Source of the DNA: an uncultured Eubacteriales bacterium
GTDB lineage: Bacteria > Bacillota > Clostridia > Lachnospirales > Bianqueaceae
NCBI GenBank assembly: GCA_900315265.1
Contig: OMYN01000018.1
Location: forward strand, 1 to 39,160
DNA: 39,160 nt
Direction of reading: 5' to 3'
Part shown: piece after piece, positions 24,671-32,440 of the stretch
Position numbering within the stretch: the stretch's first letter is position 1
Layout of the letters: each line of letters starts with the position of its first letter
Position numbers and translations under genes: made by a program
Notes under the pieces: generated by a model
Seen by the model: only the letters and a program-made list of their open reading frames with translations
Told to the model about the DNA's origin: nothing
The model's database searches: none

Positions 24671-26335
24671 TTATTTCCGTCCAACGAGCAGCGTTGACCC
24701 CGTCAGCATCAGTCTGCGCGACTCCGCCCTGGTCATGAACTTACCATCGGTCGTATCGATCAATCTGACTTCTTCATATCCCATATCTTTCAGCTTCCGG
24801 CAGAACGCCTCCATATCGCCATACCTGCTTTTGCTCATCAGATCGTGTATGGCAAATGTGCCTCCCTTTTTCAATACCCTCAGTGTTTCAAGAAGAAGCT
24901 GCTGCTTATTCTGTCCAACGATGTTGTGATAAACATAGTTGCTGGTTACCGCATCAAATGTTTCATCCGGAAAATCCAGATGGATCGCATTCCCTTTGCG
25001 GAAGCTGACGTTTGTGACGCCCTCTGCTCTTGCATTCTTTTCGCACAGTGTTTTTGAATACTCAGCGTATTCAGGCCCCCAGTGATCGATTCCGATCATT
25101 TCCGCCTCCTGATTTCGCTTCGCGCAGGCTATTGTCAGCGCGCCGCTGCCGCAACCCACATCCAGCCCTTTGCCGCCTTTGGGCAATATTACATATTCGG
25201 CCGTTCCTTCTACAATTTTTTTTGAAAGCCGGCGGCTTCCATCATAAGAGAAGGCCTTCCTGGCATATATGCACCATACAGTAAACGCTGCCATTACTGC
25301 GGTTCCAATGCCGAATGCGGTACCGATAGCTGCTCTTTTCTTCCCATTTACACCCAGGCCGCATATCCCGAACGCCAGGAATCCCGCCGCAGCCGCGGCG
25401 GTTCCGGCAGTCATGCCTGGGATCATGACGTCCGGTATCCAGTTTGCGTAATCTGGCTTATTCCAACCGGGTCTGTCTGCTTTGGGGAGAAGATTTGATT
25501 TAGTGCCTTCTTCCGTGTCATCCCGCTCATCATATCCGTCATACGGTGCTGTCGGATCATGCGGTTTCTGACGTACCCACGCATTGCAAACCTCATCCGT
25601 ATGAGCAAAGGCAAAATCAATGTCATCTGTCCATCCGGTGTGTCCGGTAATAATCTTTAAAGGCAGATCTCTTGTCCGCAGTTTATTTTCAAGAGACTTC
25701 AGGGACTTTATGCTGACCGGATTGCTCTCCGCCAGCATATTGATGAAGCTCTTTCCGCCATCTGCTCCGAGCCAGATCGTATCTCCTGTAAACAGATAAG
25801 AGTCATCAATAAGGTATACCATGTGTCCCCATGTATGCCCCGGAACCAGAAAGCATTCCACCTTGATTCCTTCAATCGAGAAGACTTGTCCATCCTGAAC
25901 CAGGATTTTCCGGTTCTCAATCGTTACCTTCGGAAGTGTGTACAGTCCGTAACATACCTTTCTCCGGGCCTCACCGGTCAGGTAGCGGTTCTCGACATCG
26001 CCGATATACAGCACAGCATTGCGGAACAGGCCGTCTGAATCTTCCTCCACTGCGCCGACATGGTCTGTATCCTGATGTGTGATCAGGATATTGCGGATGC
26101 TCTCCGGGTCAACGCCGATCCATCCCATCTTCTCTTTCAGCCGTGGGTAGTTGTACCCGGCATCAATCATGATGGTGACACCATTTTTCGTATAGAAGAA
26201 AACATTCGCCACATATTCCCTTACATAGGCTGCATGTCCGTCGATCCATCCGGTGTTAAGCGGTTTGAAAATCTCTTTTCCCCGGTAGATTGCCGACATG
26301 GCTTTCTCCTGAAATTCAGATGCTTTTTTTGACAT
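24671..26335 (-). CDS. Metallo-beta-lactamase / transmembrane / SAM methyltransferase fusion
   Basis: The 554-residue protein joins three parts. Residues 1-270 are a metallo-beta-lactamase fold: ILITHQDTDHVGAVEE with an H-x-D-x-D-H metal motif in place of the usual H-x-H-x-D-H, then VPGHTWGHMVYLID, FTGDTIWLGADGG and IITGHTGW. Around 325-380 are two membrane helices, the first rich in Ala and Gly. From about 400 there is a class I methyltransferase with GLDVGCGSGALTIACA, MIGIDHWGPEY, FDAVTSNYVYHNIVG and the motif ALHD-like FAIHDLM. The start at 26335 follows GGAGGAAA; the longer frame to 26368 lacks a binding site. The frame is clean throughout, so this is a true fusion, with both enzymes probably facing the same side of the membrane. 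The reaction is unknown. Confidence 0.8.
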   Translation of the reverse strand: MSKKASEFQEKAMSAIYRGKEIFKPLNTGWIDGHAAYVREYVANVFFYTKNGVTIMIDAGYNYPRLKEKMGWIGVDPESIRNILITHQDTDHVGAVEEDSDGLFRNAVLYIGDVENRYLTGEARRKVCYGLYTLPKVTIENRKILVQDGQVFSIEGIKVECFLVPGHTWGHMVYLIDDSYLFTGDTIWLGADGGKSFINMLAESNPVSIKSLKSLENKLRTRDLPLKIITGHTGWTDDIDFAFAHTDEVCNAWVRQKPHDPTAPYDGYDERDDTEEGTKSNLLPKADRPGWNKPDYANWIPDVMIPGMTAGTAAAAAGFLAFGICGLGVNGKKRAAIGTAFGIGTAVMAAFTVWCIYARKAFSYDGSRRLSKKIVEGTAEYVILPKGGKGLDVGCGSGALTIACAKRNQEAEMIGIDHWGPEYAEYSKTLCEKNARAEGVTNVSFRKGNAIHLDFPDETFDAVTSNYVYHNIVGQNKQQLLLETLRVLKKGGTFAIHDLMSKSRYGDMEAFCRKLKDMGYEEVRLIDTTDGKFMTRAESRRLMLTGSTLLVGRK

Positions 26336-26364
26336 AGGCTTTCCTCCTTCAGAAATTGACCCTT

Positions 26365-26657
26365 TCATGATGCGGCTGTTTGGATCAGATGATTTTTACT
26401 GTTGAACCCGAACAGGGACGGCCCGACAACGGATTTTGTCTTCGGATAAAAATGCGGATAGAAATTCGAATGGCAGAGAAGTATCCATCCAAGTGCATGT
26501 GCTCCGGGCAAGCGTTCTTTTTAGGCTGTATGACTTTCTGCACTTCCTCAGGGGCAGAAGTAAAAAGTCGATTGTCCTGAATAAGGCACACATTGGCCAG
26601 AAGCATCAAAACCATCCCAGCCATTACAATTACGGACAATAAAACGGTCAGGAACAT
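26365..26657 (-). pseudogene. Decayed membrane-protein gene with internal deletion and frameshift
   Basis: The frame from ATG 26657 gives a membrane helix (VLLSVIVMAGMVLMLLANVC) and LIQDNRLFTSAPEEVQKVIQ, then degenerates. In another frame the 3' part reads GWILLCHSNFYPHFYPKTKS and VVGPSLFGFNSK and ends at 26365. These two segments resemble the beginning and the end of a longer family of small clostridial membrane proteins, as I recall it. The central membrane region is missing at the GWILL/CHSNF join and the frame shifts near 26500. The open frame of 90 residues is therefore probably not a real protein. The start overlaps the preceding small gene's stop closely, as in an operon. Confidence 0.5.
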
Positions 26658-26659
26658 TG

Positions 26660-26776
26660 TCAGCTTCCTTTATGAAGTATTTTTCCGATGATCCATTTAA
26701 GAGCAGAAATAATCATGATCAAAACGAACGATGAGATCAGTCCGTAAAATAAAGATGTCAGAGCATTTGCCTGCAT
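26660..26776 (-). CDS. Small single-helix membrane protein
   Basis: This 38-residue product begins MQANALTSLFYGLISS and has one membrane helix (FVLIMIISALKWII) followed by a basic end, GKILHKGS. AAGAGG lies about nine bases before the ATG. Its stop is two bases from the next ATG (26657) and it follows the ATC-hydrolase gene by 25 bases, so the spacing suits an operon. It could be a partner of the membrane protein that has decayed downstream. No family was recognised. Confidence 0.45.
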   Translation of the reverse strand: MQANALTSLFYGLISSFVLIMIISALKWIIGKILHKGS

Positions 26777-26801
26777 ATCGGTTTGCCTCTTTTGTTGTTT
26801 A

Positions 26802-27437
26802 TTATATAGATTTGGATCTGACGAATTTTTCTCCTTTTGGATACCGGACGAAACGGAAGTTACAGTCCCTTCCGGTCTGGCAAAGGGTCTCTGTACGGAT
26901 AAAGTCTATATTCTGCAGTTCTCCGTAATTGATCACATCGGCATGACAGAAAATACTTCCCAGGTGGGAAGCATTGTATTTTGGCAGGATCTGTGCATAA
27001 ATGCAGGCATTGCATTCAAACCGCAGCAGGTCCTTGGGATCGTCACGGTGCCAGGTATATTTCCATCCGTATCCACTACCATTTGCAAACATGGTTGGAA
27101 GAAATTTTTTCATAAAAGGCAGAAAGAATCCGTAACCGGAGAATTTTATCATCTTAGGCTTGGAGAAGGTTTCTTCATGCTTCCACATAGCTTCTCCCAC
27201 TTCCCGGTATGCCTTATCCTCGCTGAGGCCTTGTTTCTGCAGTTCTTCATACAATGCCAGAGCCGTAAAAATATTGGACAAGTGCTTGTAATTTCCTTTA
27301 TCACAGTACTGTTTTTCATGTGCCACCAGATCATCGATCCTTGCAAGAACATTTTTACGGGTCGTCTCGTCCAGCTTCAGCCAGTATTCTGTGAACCTGG
27401 AATTTTTTGCCATCTCCGCTGCCGTATAGCTTTTCAT
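26802..27437 (-). CDS. L-2-amino-thiazoline-4-carboxylic acid hydrolase-like protein
   Basis: The 211-residue protein matches the ATC-hydrolase family in its C-terminal part: FECNACIYAQILPKY, then GSIFCHADVINYGEL, then IDFIRTETLCQTGRDCNFRF. The conserved Cys residues and the final CNFRF block are typical. The founding enzymes open a thiazoline ring on the way to cysteine, but most clostridial relatives are uncharacterised and may act on other rings. GGAGG before ATG 27437 (27447-27451) shows that the longer frame from 27494 is not used. It is the first gene of the minus-strand cluster with methyltransferases and the metallo-beta-lactamase fusion, and lies right behind a palindromic operator. 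Confidence 0.75.
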   Translation of the reverse strand: MKSYTAAEMAKNSRFTEYWLKLDETTRKNVLARIDDLVAHEKQYCDKGNYKHLSNIFTALALYEELQKQGLSEDKAYREVGEAMWKHEETFSKPKMIKFSGYGFFLPFMKKFLPTMFANGSGYGWKYTWHRDDPKDLLRFECNACIYAQILPKYNASHLGSIFCHADVINYGELQNIDFIRTETLCQTGRDCNFRFVRYPKGEKFVRSKSI

Positions 27438-27496
27438 AAGTCTGCCTCCGTTTGTATTTTTAAGACCGCAAAAGATATATCTTATAACACTCAAAC

Positions 27497-27522
27497 AGTT
27501 AGCTATATCTAACTATATTATA
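27497..27522 (-). promoter_or_regulatory. -10 element overlapping a palindromic operator
   Basis: AGTTAGCTATATCTAACT (27497-27514) is an 18-base inverted repeat with 16 matching positions. It abuts TATAAT on the minus strand (27522-27517), so it covers the expected start of transcription for the ATC-hydrolase operon. Another copy of the half-site, ACTAACT, lies just upstream near 27548-27554. This layout suits a repressor. No regulator gene is adjacent. Confidence 0.55.
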
Positions 27523-27687
27523 CTATTCTGTTTTTAAGTTTGGTAGTACTAACTCTCATAATGGCAAATTTTTTCAACCTCAGCGGTATATTATTTCAAA
27601 TGAATATGCTGCAAGATGAGCATGCGGCAATGCCATGATAATGATATATTATGTACAGGGTATCTGTTAAAAGGAGGGTGGCTGATC

Positions 27688-29322
27688 ATGATCGATTTTG
27701 AACATAAGCTTCCGTCTATGAACATCGATGGAAAACATAATGGGACCTACAATAATACCGAACTGGCCTTCCCGTCGGTGCTTACCACTACCGACTATAA
27801 ATTAGGTTCCTTTATGCATAAGCTCCGGTCCAGTATTTACGCGGAAAGGCGGGTGGTTTTGATTGATGGGAAGTTCATCGCCTGCAATTTGAACTGGATC
27901 CGGGACCATGTGCATATCATGAAAGCCAGCTGCCACTGGGATTATCATCTGGATCAGTTTTTGAATTTCATTATCGACACGCAAAGGGAGGACGGCCAGT
28001 TCTACGAGCTTATCAAGCAGTATGATGATTACCACTGGAAATACGTTAATAAAGACTGCTGCATCATGTATCCCGAGGACAATCTTGTCCTGACCAGACT
28101 TGAGATCGAGGCGGACATCGAATATCTGGTGGTGGAGGGTGCTGTCAATTTGTATCGTACGACCGGCGATAATGAGTGGCTGAAAAAAGTACTGCCGCGT
28201 CTGGAAAAGGGCATTGATTACATGACATCAGATGAAAAACGCTGGGATAAGGAACATGGACTGGTAAAAAGAGCCTTTACCATTGATACCTGGGATTTTG
28301 CCTATCAACAGCCTGCCAGCGACCGGCGGATCGAACCGGATACTCCCATGTCGATCATGCACGGCGATAACTCTGGTGTCTATCAGGCTATGAAGCAGCT
28401 TGCCTGGTTCAACCGAAGGCTGAATAATGATGAAAAGGCCCGGGAGTGGGAGCAGCGGGCCGAGAGCATTAAACAAAATATGTTCAAATATCTGTGGAAC
28501 GGGAAATTCTTTATCCATCAGCTCCATCTTAATCATCCGGGAGCAGACGACCTGGAAAACGAGCGGCTTTCTTTATCGAATCCCTATGATATAAACCGGG
28601 GCGTGACCACCGTCGACCAGTCACGCCGAATCATTGAAGAATACATGGCAAGACGCCAAACGACCGATTGTTTTGCGGAATGGTTCAGCATCGATCCTCC
28701 CTACAGTAAGGAGGCTGATTTTAACGGCCTTGCGCCCGGACACTATGTCAATGGCGCGATTTCCCCCTTTACGGCGGGTGAGCTTGCCAAAGCTGCTTTT
28801 AATAACGGGTATGAAGAATACGGCTGGGACATTCTTCAACGGTTTATGAAACTCATCGAACGGGACGGTGTAGCATATTTCCTTTATGACCGGGATTCCG
28901 CTCCTCAGCCCCAGGGAGGACCCAGCGCCTGGGGGGCTGCCGCCCTGATCAGTGCCGTTGACCAGGGACTGGCGGGGGTAAATGACATGGGCGTCAACTA
29001 TGACCAAATATACTTCACTCCCAGATTTCCTGTTACCTATTACACAGAACTGCGGTATATAACGGGTTATGAAGTTACAGAGACCCTTGTCGACGTGCGT
29101 TATATTTTGAAGGACCAGGGTATGCGTTATGATCTTTACTCTCCTGCAAAGCATATAAAGTCGCACATTCTTTTGCCCAAAGGCAGAAAATGCTCGAAAC
29201 TCCTGGTCAACTCTGCGGAAACAGAATATACCTTGAACAAAGTCGGCGATTCAGTGTATGTGGATTTTGATATTACCGATATTGATTCCGGGTATGTCTC
29301 GATGGAGATATATTTTAATTAA
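27688..29322 (+). CDS. Six-hairpin glycosidase-like protein
   Basis: The 544-residue protein looks like an alpha/alpha-barrel glycoside hydrolase: NWIRDHVHIMKASCHWDYH near 65, repeated helices with YLVVEGAVNLYRTTGDNEWL, AFTIDTWDFAY near 200, and GGPSAWGAAALISAVDQGLAG near 425, followed by a C-terminal beta domain. Acidic residues in RDHVH, DTWD and near 335 (CFAEWFSID) could be catalytic, as in amylo-glucosidase and rhamnosidase-type folds. It has no signal peptide, so it should act on sugars in the cytoplasm. GGAGGGTGG before ATG 27688 fixes the start over the longer frame from 27616. The GH family and substrate cannot be named with confidence. Confidence 0.72.
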   Translation: MIDFEHKLPSMNIDGKHNGTYNNTELAFPSVLTTTDYKLGSFMHKLRSSIYAERRVVLIDGKFIACNLNWIRDHVHIMKASCHWDYHLDQFLNFIIDTQREDGQFYELIKQYDDYHWKYVNKDCCIMYPEDNLVLTRLEIEADIEYLVVEGAVNLYRTTGDNEWLKKVLPRLEKGIDYMTSDEKRWDKEHGLVKRAFTIDTWDFAYQQPASDRRIEPDTPMSIMHGDNSGVYQAMKQLAWFNRRLNNDEKAREWEQRAESIKQNMFKYLWNGKFFIHQLHLNHPGADDLENERLSLSNPYDINRGVTTVDQSRRIIEEYMARRQTTDCFAEWFSIDPPYSKEADFNGLAPGHYVNGAISPFTAGELAKAAFNNGYEEYGWDILQRFMKLIERDGVAYFLYDRDSAPQPQGGPSAWGAAALISAVDQGLAGVNDMGVNYDQIYFTPRFPVTYYTELRYITGYEVTETLVDVRYILKDQGMRYDLYSPAKHIKSHILLPKGRKCSKLLVNSAETEYTLNKVGDSVYVDFDITDIDSGYVSMEIYFN

Positions 29323-29368
29323 ATATACAAGGGTGTTTGATAAAGAAGGATAATTACGCGGAATCCTG

Positions 29369-30091
29369 TTATTCTATCTCCTCGTATTCTTCGTAGCCTG
29401 ATGTTTCATCCACCGGCATGGAGAATACGAGGCCTTTGGCTGGCGTAGACATACCGAAAGCACTGGAGATAGCAAGCAGAATATCGTTTTTACGATCGGC
29501 TGCGACGATCATCATGAGGACTTCCTTTTCTTCTTCCGGATCCAGTCCGAATATAGCAGTCATACTCTGATCGGAAACACGGAAGGAATGAAGGACAGTA
29601 CCTCCGTGGGCTCCTGCCTGTCTGGCTGTCTGAACGACATCCTGTATATATCCGCGATTGGTAATACTGACGATCAAGGAATGTTCTGCATTCATCGATT
29701 CTTTCTCCTTCTGACTGCTATGTACCTGGATATTGTTTAGAGAGGTCGGATCCATCTGCCGAGCGATCTTGAGCATGGACTGACTGGCGGCGTCCAGTGG
29801 GACCGTGCAGGCGATACCGTTCGCTCCTTTTCCCATATGCAGCCGCAGACGGATCTTTCTCATAAGCACATGGGCCTTTCTGCCTGTAAGATACGAGCAG
29901 TAAAGGATACGGTCGCTGCTGTCCAGTCCTAATGTCTTCAGGATACGGCTGCTGGCCGTTCCTTCGGCGTTGAAACGGTAATATACAGAGATGCCTTCCT
30001 GCTGAAAGAGTCCGCGGATGGAAGGATCCATATCCGGCATAGCTACCAGCATCATCAGGCGCAGGGATATTTTTTCTTTTTTGACGGTCAT
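29369..30091 (-). CDS. Tandem P-II-like regulatory protein
   Basis: The 240-residue protein has a C-terminal P-II-type domain (about 145-235): SLIVSITNRGYIQDVVQTAR, AGAHGGTVLHSFRV and GMSTPAKGLVFSMPVDETSG, as in nitrogen regulatory P-II proteins. The N-terminal half (10-110) appears to be a second, more diverged copy: LMMLVAMPDMDPSIRGLF and ANGIACTVPLDAAS. P-II proteins sense nucleotides and 2-oxoglutarate and often control membrane transporters. Its start codon overlaps the stop of the DUF1538 membrane protein by four bases, so the two are translationally coupled and presumably interact. The T-loop Tyr of classical GlnB is not recognisable. Confidence 0.72.
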   Translation of the reverse strand: MTVKKEKISLRLMMLVAMPDMDPSIRGLFQQEGISVYYRFNAEGTASSRILKTLGLDSSDRILYCSYLTGRKAHVLMRKIRLRLHMGKGANGIACTVPLDAASQSMLKIARQMDPTSLNNIQVHSSQKEKESMNAEHSLIVSITNRGYIQDVVQTARQAGAHGGTVLHSFRVSDQSMTAIFGLDPEEEKEVLMMIVAADRKNDILLAISSAFGMSTPAKGLVFSMPVDETSGYEEYEEIE

Positions 30092-31620
30092 CAGCCTTCC
30101 ACCTCGCTATCTTCAGAAAAATCGATAATAATCTCATCATCCTCCCGGCAAAGGACAGACTGCTTTGCCTTTTTCGTTCGGTATTGATATTTTAGGCCCA
30201 TGAGCTGAATGGCAATGAGGGGAGTCAGCGCAACCAGGGAAACTAGGCCGAAAGCATCCGTCATGATATTGCCTCCGCGTGCCTGGCAGGCGCCGATACA
30301 CAAAGGAAGCAGGAAAGTAGAGGTCATAGGGCCGGAGGCAACACCGCCGGAGTCAAAAGCAATGCCGACAAAGAGCTTGGAAACAAAACGAGTCAGGACC
30401 AGAGCCAGGGCATAACCGGGAAGGACAAACCACATGAGGTTGATATGGTAAAGGATCCGGACCGTTGCAAGACCGACAGATAGGGATACGCCGACGGACA
30501 AGGCCAGGTCCATGTCTTTGGGAGGGATGGTACCGTTGGTTACGGAGGCGACTTGCTTGTGGAGGGTCTGAATGGCAGGTTCGGCTTTGACGGTATAATA
30601 GCCCATTGCCATTCCGAGCGGGATCAAGATCCAGGAATGCGAAAGCTGCCCAAGCTGGTAGCCCAGCTGCCTGCCCAAGGGAGAGAAACCTTCGTTTACA
30701 CCGCAGAGGAACAGGGAAAGACCGATCCAGGTGTAGCCGAAACCGATCAGGATCGGAAGCCTTTCATGGCTGCGGTATCGTCCTGTCAGGATTTGAAGAA
30801 AACCATAGATGCCCAGCAGGGGGAGGATCGTTATGCCGACTTCTTTGATGTATAACAGCAGACGGTCGGCAAACACAGAAAAGGCATCCTGCATGGTGAC
30901 GATCTCAGAAGAGGCAGCTTCCGTGACCGTCGCGTTTTCCGGTGCGAAAATAGTGCCGAGGATCATGACAGCGATGATGGGGCCGCCGCTGGCCAAGGCG
31001 ATCAGGCCAAAGGAATCGTTCGAAGAATCCTTGTCCAGGCGAAGTTCCGACAGACCGACTCCGAAGGACATGATGAATGGGACCGTAATAGGACCGGTCG
31101 TTACTCCGCCAGAATCATAGGCAACTCCGAGGAATTGATCCGGTATCAAAAAGGAAAGGACAAGGATCAGACTGTAAAGGATCATCAGGATAAGGGACAG
31201 AGAAAGACCGTTTAGGATCCTAATGACGGCAAGCATCAGAAAAAGGCCGACACCGGTGGCAACCGTCAGGATCAGGATCTTATCCGGAATGGCAGGCACC
31301 TGCTGAGCCAGGACCTTAAGGTCCGGTTCCGCGATCGTGACAAGAAACCCCATTAGAAAAGCCGTAAAAAGGATCAGCCATCGTTTCCCCGTGCCGGCAA
31401 GCTCGATACCCATGCCCTCGCCGATCTTATTCATGGCAAGGTCCGCCCCGATATCAAATAAGGCCATCCCGACGATCAGAAAAAGACTTCCCAAAAAGAA
31501 GAGCATCATGGTCCCCACAGTGACCGGTACTACAAAAATGCTCAGCAGGAAGACAATAAAAATGATTGGTATAATGGATCCCAGGGAGATTTTGAGCTGC
31601 GTTTTGATTTTTGAATTCAA
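30091..31620 (-). CDS. DUF1538-family multi-pass membrane protein
   Basis: The protein of about 509 residues is an internal duplication. Each half carries the DUF1538 signature: first AYDSGGVTTGPITVPFIMS with SFGLIALASGGPIIAV, then AFDSGGVASGPMTSTFLL with AFGLVSLVALTPLIAI. Roughly 10-12 membrane helices are visible, and the C-terminus is acidic and cytoplasmic in type. The repeated architecture suggests a transporter or channel; the substrate is unknown. The start is probably TTG 31620, because GGAG lies eight bases before it; the longer frame from TTG 31638 would begin inside that binding site. It is coupled to the P-II-like gene downstream, similar to the amtB-glnK arrangement. Confidence 0.8.
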   Translation of the reverse strand: MNSKIKTQLKISLGSIIPIIFIVFLLSIFVVPVTVGTMMLFFLGSLFLIVGMALFDIGADLAMNKIGEGMGIELAGTGKRWLILFTAFLMGFLVTIAEPDLKVLAQQVPAIPDKILILTVATGVGLFLMLAVIRILNGLSLSLILMILYSLILVLSFLIPDQFLGVAYDSGGVTTGPITVPFIMSFGVGLSELRLDKDSSNDSFGLIALASGGPIIAVMILGTIFAPENATVTEAASSEIVTMQDAFSVFADRLLLYIKEVGITILPLLGIYGFLQILTGRYRSHERLPILIGFGYTWIGLSLFLCGVNEGFSPLGRQLGYQLGQLSHSWILIPLGMAMGYYTVKAEPAIQTLHKQVASVTNGTIPPKDMDLALSVGVSLSVGLATVRILYHINLMWFVLPGYALALVLTRFVSKLFVGIAFDSGGVASGPMTSTFLLPLCIGACQARGGNIMTDAFGLVSLVALTPLIAIQLMGLKYQYRTKKAKQSVLCREDDEIIIDFSEDSEVEG

Positions 31621-31793
31621 CAGAGTACTCCTTTTCAAGACTTATATGCTTATTTTAACATGATTTGCTTCGGATTCGGGGCAGAGAGGACGATTCCATC
31701 AAAAAATAAGAAGGCAATCAGATAGGCAGGTACCGGCATCAGCCGTCCGGCAGCCGGTCCGGTCGTTTCGGTGCATCCTCATCCGGGTAACCC

Positions 31794-31821
31794 TTGACAC
31801 CGCCCAGGACTTTACTATAAT
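31794..31821 (+). promoter_or_regulatory. Promoter of the tetR operon
   Basis: TTGACA (31794-31799) and TATAAT (31816-31821) are both perfect hexamers with a 16-base spacer, 48 bases before the tetR start. Confidence 0.85.
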
Positions 31822-31826
31822 TTTAA

Positions 31827-31842
31827 TATGAACATGCTCATA
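31827..31842 (+). promoter_or_regulatory. Probable TetR operator
   Basis: TATGAACATGCTCATA is an inverted repeat with seven of eight pairs matching. It lies five bases after the -10 element and covers the transcription start, so the TetR-family product encoded next most likely represses its own operon here. Confidence 0.65.
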
Positions 31843-31868
31843 AAAAACGCGAAAGAAAGGAAAGGCAG

Positions 31869-32387
31869 ATGCCGAAGCTGATACCGGAACTGCGTGAGCG
31901 GATCATCGCGGCAGCCAAAGTGCGGGTGCTGCAAAGTGAGGATCATGATTTCACGACCCGTCAGATCGCGGAAGACTGCGGGATCGCAGCGGGGACTGTA
32001 TATAATTATTTTCACAATAAAGAAGAGCTGCTGGCTAACGTGATGCTGGAGGACTGGAAACAGTGTGTCGAACGCATGAAAACAGTCGGGAAAGAGGCTG
32101 AAGACGTAAGCAGCGGTCTGCGGAAGGAAGAGAGGGAACTGCGTGTGTTCTCGGATCGCTTTCAGCCGGTTTGGAAGGGATACGGGAAACAGCCATCGGT
32201 ATCTGTCTTTCACCCGCGGCTCGTCCGGCAGATCATGGAACCGGTCGCAAGGCTTGCTGAAAGGTTCGGACTGAGTCCGGATGAAACAGAAGTTCAGGTA
32301 GCGGCAGAGCTGCTGCTGGCAGCTTCGCAGCGGGAAACAGGGACGCTGGAAAGGATCCTTCCTGTAATACGAAAGATCCTCGCATGA
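31869..32387 (+). CDS. TetR-family transcriptional regulator
   Basis: This 172-residue repressor has an N-terminal helix-turn-helix with TRQIAEDCGIAAGTVYNYF and the following NKEELLANVM, both hallmarks of TetR. The C-terminal ligand-binding domain is short and unclassified. AAGGAAAGG sits before the ATG. It is the first gene of an operon with redox enzymes, and the palindrome at 31827-31842 is its likely site. The inducing ligand is probably a substrate or product of those enzymes (inference). Confidence 0.85.
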   Translation: MPKLIPELRERIIAAAKVRVLQSEDHDFTTRQIAEDCGIAAGTVYNYFHNKEELLANVMLEDWKQCVERMKTVGKEAEDVSSGLRKEERELRVFSDRFQPVWKGYGKQPSVSVFHPRLVRQIMEPVARLAERFGLSPDETEVQVAAELLLAASQRETGTLERILPVIRKILA

Positions 32388-32440
32388 AGGGGAATTGTTT
32401 GATTGATATCATAAGGATGAAATATAAGGAGGAAACGAAA

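Noticed and set aside
26385-26657. Intact 90-residue membrane protein
   Set aside because: The 3' third reads as a different protein end in another frame, so the open frame is probably accidental.
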